From Diphasiastrum complanatum (taxonomy: Eukaryota; Streptophyta; Lycopodiopsida; Lycopodiales; Lycopodiaceae), in assembly GCA_029204225.1 (NCBI GenBank), contig CM055113.1, positions 7,035,852-7,099,851 of the forward strand: 64,000 bases of DNA, read 5' to 3'. Under the pieces are notes generated by a model that searched no databases, was not told where the DNA came from, and worked only from the letters and a program-made list of their open reading frames with translations. The position numbers and the translations under genes are program-made. Positions 10,780 to 22,500 of the stretch are shown here, in pieces; within the stretch, counting starts at the first letter, position 1; each line of letters opens with the position of its first letter.

Positions 10780-11851
10780 ATGGGAGCGGTAAAGGCGAAA
10801 GAAGCCAATTTTGAGAAGGCTGTCTATTTTATCGAGTGCAGTCCTATGGAAAAATTCTATTTGATTCCATATGAAAATAAGTAAGGATTGCTCTTTTGTT
10901 TTTGTTGCTTTAATCTGGATTTTTGCATGCTTCATTGCGAAATTTTTTCATAAATATGAATTTATCGATATTTGTGTTTGGTTCTTGCAGTCGACATTGG
11001 AGCCTTAATATTCTTTTTGTAAAGATAAATAAGGAGGGAGTATCAAATTTTTCATGAGTAAAATTAAACTCAGCTGCAAATACACATAGAGAATTTGATT
11101 CTCTACTTCATGATGTCGTTTGGAAAATACCGACAACGACAACTTCAATTGGAGAGATAACCATTAAATCTCTCAAGGTATATTCAATGTATCTCTGATA
11201 TGCATGTATTCCGTTTTTAATTCAAATGTATCTTCATAGCATAAATAAAAAAATTTATCACTATATTACTAATTTTTGTTCTATATATGCAGTGTGTACA
11301 GCAACAAGACGCTTTTAGTTGTGCATGGTTCATCCTGTACAATACGAAGCTATTTTTTGAATGGTATAATTTACAAACGGATGTAGATATTGAAAAGGTA
11401 ATATTCTATTCATTTGTAGTTCATTTTATTCTGATTCATATTTTATTACTATCATTGTTTGTAATTAGCTGATTCTCGTGTTTTGTGATGACAGTTCACT
11501 CTTGAGCCGTATACTCCTGATGATGTATATAGATTTCGGCAAGAGTTGATCAGAACTTATGCTCAATACGGTGTAGGCGTTGCACCTGCAATCGAGGGCC
11601 CTCAAAAGGAAGCTGCTCCTGCCTTAACAGCCTTTCAGGTTGCTCAAGATGCAGATCTTATTTTATATGATAAAAAAAGAATAAAAGTCCTTACTAATAC
11701 AGAAGAAGGCAATTTTGTAGCAGATATTCCTCTTGCCTTAAAAGGCATTGAGGCCCTTCTTGAAACAAAGGAGGGCGAGATTATAGAAGGAGCTGTTGCC
11801 TTATTAGTTCCTAATACTAATATAGAGAATATAAAAAAATTGATTGAATAG
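10780..11851 (+). pseudogene. Element copy A C48 (Ulp1/adenain-like) cysteine protease
   Basis: Four exons join in phase: 10,780-10,880, 10,991-11,177, 11,293-11,397 and 11,495-11,851, each with GT..AG borders. Exon 2 opens with NRHWSLNILFV (catalytic His at 10,995-10,997). Exon 3 has CVQQQDAFSCAWFILYN, the C48 Q...D-x2-C signature (Cys at 11,320-11,322). C48 enzymes cleave SUMO-like or viral precursor proteins. Damage: in-frame TGA at 11,055-11,057, and Asn (11,067-11,069) where the catalytic Asp of an LDS motif is expected. Coding-like sequence at 10,545-10,770 may be an earlier exon linking it to the H3-like protein. Exon 4 encodes an acidic/Leu-rich tail of unknown role, shared with copy B. 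Confidence 0.75.
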
Positions 11852-12190
11852 AGATCTATTTGTAAATAAAGAGACATAAAAAAAAAAGAAACAATCATTT
11901 TACTTGTAAACAACCTGTTTATGGGTTTTTTTTATTGATATCACAATAGATTCTTACAATCAGCTTGTGTCCATAGTTTAACAATGGAATGCAATTTTTA
12001 TATAATGATAAAAAGACATTGGCATGTATTTGCTGATAGTGAATCTCAATGTTCTTCCATAAGTTGGATTGTTTCGCCAATATCTCTGCATTTGATCTTG
12101 AGCTCTCATGTCTTTTACGTACATGCATAAAACTAATACAAAGTTAGTTAGAATTAGTACAGAGTTTGTATTAGAGAGTTTTGATTGAAA

Positions 12191-12923
12191 CTATTCATAA
12201 AAAATCGAGTGTTTACAGTTACTTACGAGTTTACCATTGAAAATGAATCTAAAGTCTGAAAGTACATCATCTTGTAGGAGCAATAGTTTTCGTCGGATGT
12301 AGTTTAGACTCCAATCTTCTTCCAATTCAACACATGTCAAAACGACATCATTGTATATAATTTCAATATTTTTTTGTTTTGAATGTCCACTGGCTTCCAA
12401 GTCTTGATCGAGTGGCACCCATTTATCTTTATTTTTTTCCATCTTTGATAATGGAAGCATAAGCTCAACATTTGTTTTTCAATTTGATAACGGAAGCACA
12501 TGGAAGACATTTTAATTCTGCATTCTATTTCTCCATCTGATCTTTTGTCCCAGCCTTTATCCATAAGTTCAGATAATAAACTATTTGCTAAATTTTTGCA
12601 TACAAACATCGTTGGGATTTTGTGTACATTGACACTTGAAAAGAAATCCACAAATATATTCAAGGAAATAAACCAACTCAATCTGACTGTTTTTTATCCC
12701 GTGCTCATTTTTAATGAATTTTTTACATCATTATATATCTTGCAACAAAATGATTCTGAAAAACTGTAGCATCTGGTGTAATCCATTCATCACTTTCAAA
12801 ACTAGGTAATGGAATTGGTACTATTTGTCCAAAATTTCCTTTTGTATCAGGAATGTACATTGATTCATAAAAAGAGATCCCACTATCAGCGAGATCTTTT
12901 GCAGTTCTACCTCGATATTGCAC
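12191..12923 (-). pseudogene. Element copy A gene Z, truncated
   Basis: Reverse-strand pieces match the forward gene at 45,757-46,500. In order they hold RTAKDLADSGISFYESMYIP, a middle exon (CKNLANSLLSELMDKGWD) and a C-terminal WVPLDQDLEASGHSK with DWSLNYIRRKLLL and FRFIFNGKLVS. The first exon seen in copy B is absent: homology stops at 12,921 (GATATTGCA then CACAAGGG). The gene is convergent with the protease gene. The last segment could be a small ubiquitin-like beta-grasp fold, but that is a guess; I do not recognise the family. Confidence 0.5.
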
Positions 12924-14220
12924 ACAAGGGCAAAAATTATACTAGAAAAGGTGACATTTTGACTTTTTAGGAATAAAAAATGTTAAATGAAATAAATAGT
13001 GGCTTATAATTGGCCTTTAATTATAATTTACGGCTTTTTTCAATAACGTCGAGTTTTATGCCATTCTACAATGTACTCTTTACACGTTAATGAATAACGC
13101 CTGGGTACTTTTAGGAGCTATCTTAAAATTTAAGGGGGTATCCTAAAATTAAGAGTCATGAAGATGAAAACAAAGTAAGTTGCACTTATTGATGGTCAAT
13201 GAGAGTTTAATGACTTTACGATAACATGGAATAACGGCTTGTTCTTATACACAAGGGCAAAAATTATGTTCACCCTAAAAGAATGCAAAGCACAAAGTTA
13301 AGGTGTCAATTGAGTTGACAAATTCTAGCTAGAAGGTTATAGAATTGATAGTACAATGGCAAGAGATTATAGAATCTACATTATAGATGAAGGACGAGAA
13401 ATGCCAATGGGAAGTATAAAGGGAAAATCCGTTTACAAGGCCTAAAAGATTTGTGGGTTCATTTATTCATTACGAAATACTAGATAGGAGACCGTTCAAG
13501 AAAGACTGTCTAAAGAGATAAAGTTTTAGTTATGAAGGAAACAAGATTTGGAGTTTACGGAAATGATACTTCTGAGTGCTTATGAGGCTCAAAATTAATA
13601 CTCAAAAATTTGAACTTGTGAGAAGAACGGTTGTTGTGATGGACATTAATGTATCCTTAATGTTGAAAGGAATTTTCTGATTTCATTACTGGATTTATCA
13701 TTGATTGATATCATTCCATTGACTGTGGCAAATCTAAATGGAGTAGGGTCGCGGTTCTGCCTGATGTCCGTGTATACCTTGGCTACATATAAGAGTGAGG
13801 ATTCTGTAATCAGGGGAGGCGTTTTCGTATACTAATTGTTGTTTGAATGCCCACATCTGATTTGAATGACTAGCAATAAATACATGTGGAGATCATACAA
13901 ATCCGTGAACAATACGGTCACAGTTCTGCCTATAGTTGTTGCGTACTTCTATGAAACTTTGAAGCAGATTATAGAGTGTTAGAGAATGGATGCATTGATC
14001 TGATTGATCTCCAATGGAGTCAACGGACAGTATGTTAGTGAGACTGAAGCGGCGGCCGTGAGTGCGATTAGCCATTCATATAATAATCTACTATGAAAAG
14101 AACAAGGAGGTTGAAGTTTTGGAGGAGAAGGCCAATGTGTCAAAAAGATTAGAGTGACGGTCTTTCTTGTTGTACCATATTATGATCCCTATAAGAATGT
14201 GGGATGGCGTCAAGTGAAGT
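12924..14220. other. No gene recognised; short direct repeat
   Basis: An 18-bp direct repeat (CACAAGGGCAAAAATTAT) starts at about 12,925 and about 13,249. The first lies exactly where homology to the copy B element stops, so it may relate to an insertion or deletion border. No coding signal was seen in the rest. Confidence 0.4.
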
Positions 14221-14685
14221 TTGATAGTTGATCTTATGGATGTAGAAAAACAGATACAAAGAAACAATACTAAACAAAATCTATATAGAGCAAAAGATCA
14301 TACAAAAGTTCACATGAGCACAACAATTTATTCTCATAAAACCTTTTGGAGAAAAGGCAGCCACAAACAACCTAAAATAGTTGATGATTTTATTGATGAG
14401 GTCACTAGTGACTACACACCAAGTAATGTGGAGGTCATGCATATTCCTATGTCTCATATATCCACTCACTCCACCAGTCTTGACATTGATCCTACTTGCA
14501 TGGATTTTGATCATCCCATAGTGTCATCACACCTAGATTGTATCCAATCCACAACACCTTGTGAAAATCCTATCAAAAGCTCTATCCATCTCATGACATC
14601 ACCACATACAGATATTGTGCATCCCATCACATTCAACGTAAATCATATAGATTTTTCTATCTTAGCTACTCCATTAAAAAAATAA
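14221..14685 (+). pseudogene. Hypothetical 154-residue open frame
   Basis: Opens MIVDLMDVEKQIQRNN and is rich in Ser, Thr, His and Asp (for example SHISTHSTSLDIDPTCMDFD). I recognise no domain. It ends 111 bp before the SET-domain frame on the same strand and could be its upstream exon or an unrelated transposon frame. The low-complexity composition keeps confidence low. Confidence 0.3.
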
Positions 14686-14796
14686 CGCGACGCATTTTGA
14701 CAAGATTTGAAAATAAACAAAGGTTTTTACGTACTATCGACTTGTCCAAAAATGTTTTAAATTCGTTGACCGAATCTCCCCTTCCTCCTCATCTAC

Positions 14797-15473
14797 ATGC
14801 AATTATTTAAGTCGTTTGATAGAAAGAAATATTCATGTTGGCCTGATACGGTACCACTGCCATTATGTGGGACATCATTTTCATATTGGGTTCATATGTA
14901 TATAAGTAAGCCTAGTGAGCGGTTTCCTAATGTCGGATTAGGTTTACTTTCTTTGACTAGCATTGATGTCCCTTTGAATAGTGTTGTCACATTAATGCCA
15001 TATGCAGGACCTCAATACAATTGGGGTGATTGGCATGCTCTATGTTGCCACCAATGGAGAATGCAAATATATGGTTTAAATTCCAATGCTTGTTCTTTGG
15101 AAGAGAGGCGCATGCAAGGAAAAAGTGTTTCAAAATCACATCGTATGTACATCAATGGGCATCCAGAAATACATGGAAACATTGCTGCATATATATATAT
15201 AGTTCTATTTGTCACCCTTCATCAACTAATTGTGACTTTGAAGAACGCATCAATGGAAAAGAAGATTATTTTTCTAGATATGTGAAAGCTACATATGTAA
15301 TGGCTTGTGCGATCAAACCTATTAAATGTGGTGAAGAACTATTCATCAACTACAGCTTCAGTCGTCCTCTACCAAGATGTGTACAAAAAGTTTTGACCAA
15401 GCACAACCATGTGCGTTGTAAATACCAAAAGTACATCCTTTTCATTCGAGTTCAATTTGGATGTCTTCTTTGA
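14797..15473 (+). pseudogene. SET-domain protein gene, frameshifted
   Basis: SET proteins transfer methyl groups to lysine. The first frame has SERFPNVGLGLLSLTSIDVP and a DW-containing stretch, like the SET-N opening (...GLGLFA...I..G). It continues to EIHGNIAAYI; the second frame then gives SSICHPSSTNCDFEE, like GNIxRFINHSCxPNC, and AIKPIKCGEELFINYSF, like the closing IxxGEELxxDY block. The two frames are separated by a (TA)n run near 15,188-15,200, where slippage explains the frameshift. It lies between element copy A and a CACTA fragment and has no partner near copy B. It could be cargo of the CACTA element or a host gene relic. Confidence 0.65.
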
Positions 15474-16145
15474 CTTTCAATTTGTATATGATGTTTCTTT
15501 TGGATGTCTTATTTAAGTCACATTTGATATATGCTTGATGTTAAGTTTTTAAAAATAATGCTCAATTTTCAATGTCTTGTTTCAGTTTCAATTATAATAT
15601 AATGTTCGATGATGTCTTATATAAGTTTCAAATTGGATATGATGTTTGATGTTTAGGTTTTAGAAATAATATTCAATTTGCATGCCTTGTTTAAATTTAA
15701 ATTTGAATATGATGTTCGATTTTGATGTCATATTTAAGTTTCAATTTGAATGATGCTTAGTGTTTAGGTTTTAACACAAAATATTCAACTATATTGAAAC
15801 TGTATACAATGGTTTTAATCTAATTAGTTATCATACTTGATATTTGATACTTGAACTATAAGGTGATATCTTTTATTTGAGAACATGAATAGTCTTAATA
15901 GTTGTATTTGTGTTTTTTTAAAATAATATTCAATTTTGATATCTTGATTTAAGTTCCAATTTGTATATATTGTTGTTCAGTTTTGATGTCTTATTTTTTT
16001 TTTTAATTATAAGGTGACATCTTTTATTTGAGAGCGTGAATAGTCTTAGTAGTTGTGTTTGTATTTTTTTCAAAATAATGTTCAATTTTCATATCTTGAT
16101 TTAAGTTCCAATTTGTATATATTGTTGTTCGGTGTTGATGTCTTT
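15440..16145. repeat. Degenerate AT-rich tandem repeats
   Basis: Repeating phrases such as TTTAAGTTTCAATTTGAATA, TGATGTCTTATTTAAG and TTTTAGAAATAATATTCAAT recur every roughly 110-130 bp with many changes. They sit just before the CACTA Tnp2 fragment and could be subterminal CACTA repeats, but no terminal CACTA motif was found. Confidence 0.6.
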
Positions 16146-16461
16146 TTTTTCCATGTTTGAAAAAATACGAATTGTCATCTAGTTCTAATAATGATGATCA
16201 CATACATTCCGTATCCACCACAAGATTGGGATACAATGGGCCACATATAGATCAACTATCTCGTCATGAGTGGATGAGATTATGAGCCATGATGAGAATA
16301 GATGAACAACAACGTTGCAAGACAAATCGGTCTCGACCTAACTCTTCTTCTTACTCAAAATCAAGTTCAAGTGAACATGATTGTTCTATGCAAGATAAAG
16401 TCGAATTTATGAACAACTTGATAAATTATGTCTATGAGCATCATGACAATATAAAAGATTG

Positions 16462-17401
16462 AAAGAGCCCCTTGGATTCTTACCAAGGAAGAGTACAAGT
16501 ATGTACGGTCAGTCATTTGCGAGATGAGAACTGGTTTTGCTCATTCACTACGAACATCAATCACAACAGAAGAAAAACTTCATGGTCTTAAATCTCGTGA
16601 TTGGGCTTGAGTACATATTTCCAATGTGTGTTCGTGGTTGTCTAACCGATCAACTTCGCGATACCATTTACATATGATGATCATATACTACAAATATGAT
16701 GTAGATGAATGTGTGACAACGTGAGATAGATGTGAAAAAAAAACATGAAAATATAGTGGAGGCTATATGTATGCTTGAGATATATTTTCCATCCTCCATC
16801 TTGGACAATCTGCTTGTGCACTTAGTCCAAGAAATTGGTATTGTTGGTCCTGTGCACTCAAGGTACAAAATATATGATTTTGGTTTTTGTGGCTTCAATA
16901 TATTGTGCATCATTTTTTTGTCTGTCATTGATCATTGCTCTCATCATGCAATAAATGTTTATAGGTGGATGTTTTTTCTGGAGGGATTCATGAAAGTTTT
17001 GAAAGATTTTGTGCGTCAAAAATATGGCCATGTTGGAACCATTTTTTAGCTTAACATTGTTAAATGTGCAAGTATTGTTTCAACCGGATCAACTAAACAA
17101 CAAGTGGTGGTAGGTTGTTTAAGTAAATCCACGCGCAAGACATGTATTTGAAAATGCATACATCGAGAAAGAAATGGAGGACTTGAATATTGACAACACA
17201 AACATGGTTGATGAGGATATAGAAATATCTCCAAGTTCCCTAAATATTATAGAAAATATCATAAATGAATCGAATGATTCTAACACAAACAACAATATTG
17301 AGAGAGGATCTGATTACTTTAGTGATGATGAAAATCATCTAAGCGGAGATGAGTTGCAAGATGTATTGGCTGATGAATTTGAATCTTGTGATGGTGAATA
17401 G
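16462..17401 (+). pseudogene. CACTA Tnp2 C-terminus with DUF4218
   Basis: Frame pieces read APWILTKEEYKYVRSVICEM and LHGLKSRDW, the Tnp2 block before DUF4218, then ICMLEIYFPSSILDN, LVQEIGIVGPVHSR and WMFFLEGFMKVLKDFVRQKY, the DUF4218 signature. An intron is visible between CACTCAAG (16,863) and GTGGATG (16,966), joining HSR to WM. An acidic Asn/Ser-rich end (17,174-17,401) runs to a stop. Stops and frame changes elsewhere show it is dead. It belongs to the En/Spm (CACTA) superfamily, whose transposase moves elements by cut and paste. Confidence 0.7.
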
Positions 17402-17403
17402 AC

Positions 17404-17404
<1 letters not shown>

Positions 17405-17485
<81 letters not shown>

Positions 17486-17494
17486 CACATATAT

Positions 17495-17533
<39 letters not shown>

Positions 17534-17558
17534 CACATATATGTATCTATATATATAT

Positions 17559-17598
<40 letters not shown>

Positions 17599-17637
17599 CT
17601 ATATATACATATGTATATATATATATGTATATATACC
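17405..17637. repeat. Compound microsatellite (TA)n-(CA)n-(TA)n-(TG)n-(TA)n
   Basis: (AC)n runs about 17,417-17,479, then ATATATACACATATATGTGT, then (TG)n to about 17,530, then TA-rich repeats to 17,633. The CA and TG blocks are reverse complements and could fold back. Open frames here coding Thr-His or Val-Cys runs are not genes. Confidence 0.95.
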
Positions 17638-17682
17638 CATCCATTTATCTACTTGTAGACAACCAATTTATTTGAAGAACAT

Positions 17683-18034
17683 CTACAACGGGCCTCCGGC
17701 TGATCTCCTCCTTGCCTTGAAATTTTGCATCCTACTCTCCTCGGCCACAAGTAGACTATGGAGCTTTTCAATAGGAGGTATATGAGTTTTGATGGCAAAA
17801 ATTTGGACTAGATTAGTGTACTCATCATCTAGTCCATTGAGACTGACTTTTAGAAGTTCATGATCTTGGATTCTATCTCCAATGAAAGCCAATTCTTTGT
17901 TCAAAGATTTGATTCTAAGCACATACTCTTATGCACTCTCACCACTTTCCTTCATGCTTTGAAGTACTTGATTTCTAAGCATGAAAATTCGAAGTGTTGT
18001 TGGATTCATAGATTCCTTTTAATGAATCCCAAGC
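17683..18034 (-). pseudogene. Outer Copia gag fragment, 3' piece
   Basis: The reverse frame has LRIKSLNKELAFIGDRIQDH and [15 protein letters not shown], typical of plant Copia UBN2-type gag. It begins with AWDSLKGIYES, which directly continues the SAKEA end of the gag piece at 21,328-21,600. The two were one gene before the nested element inserted at this spot. The gene is interrupted by stops. Confidence 0.75.
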
Positions 18035-18859
18035 TGTTGATTTCACACGTGTGGACTGTCCACAACATGTACTTGTGATCTCTTAAGGTGTGTTGATGCA
18101 CCAAGATCAAGACTAGATTGAGATTCAAGATCTATCTTTGATTCTATGGCAAAAACACACTAGTACATGCATTCAATCACTTCCAACTCTCACTCACATG
18201 TGTGGGAAGTGTTCCAAAAGTAATCTAAGTAAAAACAAGCTGCTCTCCTTAGGTAGAGAGAGAAAATCATCAATAGCTCTCGGGTAGAGAGAGAAAGCTA
18301 GAAAATCACTTACACTCAAAATCCACCCAATCTCAAAATCAATTAGATCCAAATGAGGAGTACAATGATACTAGTAGATCCACGAGCTACCACTATACTT
18401 AACTATGATTGGACCACACTTTGTCACCTCTTAATCCTATTGGACCATTGATCCATGCACCTCTAAATTCTATTGGACCATTTTCAAGCAAACCTTAAAT
18501 TCTATTGGACCACTCATGGTTCCACCTCTAAATCCTATTGGACCTCTTAAACTTCATCAAACAAAAGCATTACACTTGTCTACACTCTAATTGGCACAAG
18601 TTTGGCCTCCTACTCTATTTTGGCTCAATAGTGGCATTACAAGTGGAAATGGATAATTTGCCATCTATGCCAAATTTGACCCTATCAACATCCTACACCT
18701 AAATGCTTGACTACGAAATTCTATGAGACCCCTATATCAAACATTTTTATTTACTTTAAAATTCTCCACACTTGGGAACATCCTCCACACATGTGAGATT
18801 CACTTACAAACTTCTATCATAAAAAATACCAAGCTAGATTTTTGCCAATTTCTCACACT
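18035..18859 (-). repeat. 3' LTR of nested Copia (825 bp)
   Basis: Starts TGTTGATTTCACACGTG and ends CCAATTTCTCACA on the plus strand. It contains the CTCTCGGGTAGAGAGAG motif and about four copies of an ACCTCTAAATTCTATTGGAC-type unit (18,430-18,550), which gives CCAAT boxes in the element's sense. Confidence 0.85.
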
Positions 18860-18983
18860 CCTCCTCAAAAAATAGCTTGGAAAGGGACTAGATCACTTGA
18901 GAAGTTTGTAAATCTTTTTGAGTGGTTCCTTTGGTATGCATAAGAAGTGAAGATCAGCCAAGGGATCCATCATAGCAGCACTC

Positions 18984-20817
18984 TCACCATATCCATGATA
19001 AGATCTCTTTGGTAGAGATCTTGTGCCAATGCCTTTGAAAAGTGCTCCACCAATATGCCACTATGATCATGGGCTTCCTCCATGCTTGATGATGATTTTT
19101 GCTTTGAAAGTTCCACTTGCATGATGGATGCACCATAAATAGAGAAATCTGAGGCTTCCAAGCCTCATAAGGATCATGGAGATCAAGATCATAAGATGTG
19201 AAACAATGATGATTATCAAGATTATGCTTTCTAGCTTGACTAGTCCACATACAATGAACTATATCCATGATGGATCTAATCTTGATATCAAAGACTATCT
19301 TGATCTTTTTTAGGCTAGTTACTTTCTCAAGGATGTAAGTGTCCACTTTGGATGCTTCACTTAATCTCAAAAGGAGTTTACAATTTGCCTCAAAACATGT
19401 GAAAACATGATTTTCAAAAAAGTGAGTACCAAGCTCAATCTTGTTCTTACTAGAATCAAGAGCATACTTTTGACAATACAATATCTTGCTTTCAAAAAGT
19501 ATTGGAAACACATCTAAGTCAATAATGACAAGAAACATGTCCATAACATAAGCATAATACAAAACTAGTATAGCTTTTCTTGAATTTTGAGATCCAAAAA
19601 ACTCAATGAAGCAAGATAGCATTTCAAGCAAAGGAAGAGAGGCATATATGAATGTGTTGTAGTAGATACAACATGAAAGATGCCCCTCTTTGCCATGTAA
19701 GGTGATCCATAAAGACTCGGCCATGCATCTTGAAGATCTTCTTGAAATCATATGAAGAAGAAACTCCTCCTCACACTTTGGCCCCATCATAACTTGAATA
19801 CCTTCAAAAAAGATAACTTGTGATGCTTCTTGAGAAGCCTTGATCTCGGCCACTTTCAAGATTGAATCTTCATGCAATGTGACATGTCTATTCACAATCA
19901 CTTTTGAAATAGAGTGTAAAGACACTAAGGGCCTCCTTGATGGATGAGTATCCAATCATGATCCATGAGCTTGGATCATCCTTCCTTCCTTGTTTCCAAG
20001 GGAATATGTGCAAAGCAAGCTTAGGCTTCATCTTGAATAAAACTTCATATGGTGCTATTCCTTCAAGAGCTCCAATACTCCTCAAAGCTTTGATCTTCAA
20101 TGAGAATTTCTTCTCAACATATGCTTTGAATAATAAGGAATAATCATACACCATAATACTTGAAGAGAGAAGATATGTGCATCTTGTGTGATCATCCTCC
20201 TTTGAAATATTGGACATATAAGAAACATCAAGAGAGTTTGCACTCTCACTTGGATCCAATTTGTAGATGCCTTCAAATCTTGATCCATTTGCAAGGATCT
20301 CACCATCCTTCTTGATCACACAATTGTCAATATTGAAATTGACATCAAAACCACTATCAAGAAGTTGGCCAACACTTAAGATGTTCTTTGTAAGCTTTGG
20401 GACAAAAAGAACATTGTTGAGAAAGAGATCTTTGGAAGATGCAAGAATAATCCCTACTCCTTCAATATTGCACTCATGCTTACTTGCAATGTATATGGTC
20501 TTCTTGACTCCATCATAAGGCATAATAGATGAAAAAAAGTTCTTGGAGCCACACATATGTGAAGATGCTCTACTATCAATTTACCATGAGTCATCCTTGT
20601 TGAAGGTGGAAGAGGAGAAGCTTGATGCCATAAGAGAGCCTTCTCCATCACTTGCAATATAGTCTTCTTTCTCATTGGTGATGTTGGCTTGATTAAGTTG
20701 ATTCTTCTTCTTGAAGCAATTGGTGGCATAATGGCCTTTCTTGCCACAATAAAAGCACTTGATCTTCTTCTTCTTAAGATTTGAATTAGAAGCATGAGAG
20801 GTATCCTCCTCCTCTCA
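18984..20817 (-). pseudogene. Nested Copia polyprotein, internally deleted
   Basis: Reading right to left: a CCHC zinc knuckle (about 20,760-20,720; pattern C-x2-C-x4-H-x4-C), a protease block (SSHMCGSKNFFSSIMPYDG, Asp-Ser-Gly damaged), the NILSVGQLLDSGFDVNF stretch, then IKALRSIGALEGIAPYEVLF. That last phrase joins the integrase start straight to its end, skipping the catalytic core. After PSSWIMIGY comes about 300 residues of open frame unlike reverse transcriptase. The Copia at 58.9-60.4 kb has the same junction, so the deletion predates amplification of a non-autonomous family. Confidence 0.75.
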
Positions 20818-21327
20818 GAAAATAATATACACTCGAAAAATATACATCTCAAAATCAATTAGATCCAAATGAGGAGTACAATGATACTAGTAGATCCACG
20901 AGCTACCACTATGCTTAACTATGATTGGACCACACTTTGCCACCTCTTAATCATCCATGCACCTTTAAATTCTATTGGACCACTCATGGTTCCACCTCTA
21001 AATCCCATTGGACCTCTTAAACTTCATCAAACAAAAGCATTACACTTGTCTACACTCTAATTGGCACAAGTTTGGCCTCCTACTCTATTTTGGCTCAATA
21101 GTGGCATTACAAGTGGAAATGGATAATTTGCCATCTATGCCAAATTTGACCCTATCAACATCCTACACCTAAAAGCTTGACTATGAAATTCTATGAGACC
21201 CCTAAATCAAATATTTTTATTTACTTTAAAATTCTCCACACTTGGGAACATCCTCCACACATGTGAGATTCACTTACAAACTTCTATCATAAAAAATACT
21301 AAGCTAGATTTTTGCCAATTTCTCACA
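20818..21327 (-). repeat. 5' LTR of nested Copia, truncated
   Basis: Collinear with 18,318-18,859 with few changes, but missing the first about 285 bp of the LTR (plus-strand left end) and one or more of the 32-bp units. It joins directly to gag zinc-knuckle sequence at about 20,818, so a deletion removed the LTR end, primer site and gag start. Confidence 0.85.
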
Positions 21328-21600
21328 CAAGCCTCCTTGGCCGAGATACAAAATGAGACCTCTTTCAAGAGGTCATTGCTCACATTATTCTTTATGCAAT
21401 GTAAGGCCAATCTAGCCTTTCTCTTGTATCTAACTTTTCTTGCCCACAACAAGAGGATCATCTTCTTCTTCTTGGAAAATGTCATAGAGATCATGGAGCA
21501 CCAAAAGTAGTCTCCAATCTGACTTTCCATATGGCATAATTTGTGGATGTAACCTCTCATTGGCTTGAAGCAAGAATCCACCCATAGATGCCATGATGAA
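21328..21600 (-). pseudogene. Outer Copia gag fragment, 5' piece
   Basis: The reverse frame reads KARLALHCIKNNVSNDLLKE then VSFCISAKEA, the N-terminal half of a UBN2-type gag. It stops at the nested insertion and resumes at 18,034. The start Met is near 21,590 in a MASMG-like context. Confidence 0.75.
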
Positions 21601-22137
21601 TGATTTAGCTCTTGAAATTCACAAAGATTTCACTTTTTGGAATGATTCAAGGTGAACTTATAGCACTTTAAATTCTTCTAGTCTCGGCCCAATCAATCTA
21701 GCACAAAGCTTGGATGATGGTCCAGTGAAATCAACTCACAAATCTAGCAAATTACTCTCTAAATCTCTAATTTATGGCAATCAAACCTCTAGTTCTCACC
21801 ACTCTCCTATCAAGATCTAAAAAAATAATTTTTGAGAACTGATTCAAGCTCACAATCATTCACATCAATGATCCAATCCAAGATCTTATCATTGAATTAG
21901 AAACTATGGAGTAAATCTTTGCAATGCATCAAGAAATTTCAAAAAAGGATGCATGTGAAAATTATGGGATCAAATCGAACTTAGGCACTTGAAAGACAGA
22001 TACAACACAAGAATTCGAGCCAAAAATACTGAAGCTACCACTCACTTCTAGCTCGCCCTCTCAAAACTAGATCAAAAACTCAAAACTTACTAATTTTGGA
22101 TGTGATTATTGATCAAACAAAAAGCCTCTTGTTCTTG

Positions 22138-22500
22138 GCTCTAATACCATGTTGATTTTAATAGTTTTAGGACCATAAATGGATCATCCGATTGATCCAC
22201 AAGAGGTGTTGGATGCTAGTTCAATTGTTTGTCACAATTCTATTGATTAGATCTTGATCTAGATAAAAGAACATGCATTTAACTAGCAATAACAACAATT
22301 AATTGATCAATTAAGTGGATGGGTGGCCTTACACATGTGAAAACCTATCATAGTACAGACAATGGACAAGGAGTGAAGTACTTTAACTATTGATAGCATT
22401 CAATGCATAAAATTACAACACAAATGTGTTGGAATTCATGCTCAAGCCTAATTCCATTAGGTAATGAGCATCCTAAAACCTGTTCATACTTATTTTGAAA
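22138..22500 (-). mobile_element. Outer Copia primer-binding site and 5' LTR
   Basis: GGCTCTAATACCAT (about 22,137-22,150) is the reverse complement of TGGTATTAGAGCC, one change from the initiator Met-tRNA primer site. The LTR begins TGTTGATTTTAATAG at 22,150 on the plus strand. Its right end is not resolved and is placed near 22,500 by guess. Confidence 0.6.

Larger units (their letters stand above)
18030..21332 (-). mobile_element. Nested Copia retrotransposon with CAAGC target duplication
   Basis: Flanked by the 5-bp duplication CAAGC (18,030-18,034 and 21,328-21,332) and inserted inside the gag gene of an older Copia. The LTR ends are TGTTGATTTC...TTTCTCACA (plus-strand sense). A purine-rich tract (reverse GAGGAGGAG) adjoins the left LTR, marking it as the 3' LTR. 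The right (5') LTR is truncated to about 510 bp, with the primer site and start of gag deleted. The internal region lacks most of integrase and all recognisable reverse transcriptase. Confidence 0.85.

Noticed and set aside
12925-13266. Pair of 18-bp direct repeats as LTR ends or target duplication
   Set aside because: Too long for a target duplication, no TG...CA ends or primer site; left as an unexplained direct repeat.
17335-17785. Open frames rich in Thr-His, Val-Cys or Tyr-Ile
   Set aside because: They are translations of CA/TG/TA microsatellites in several frames.
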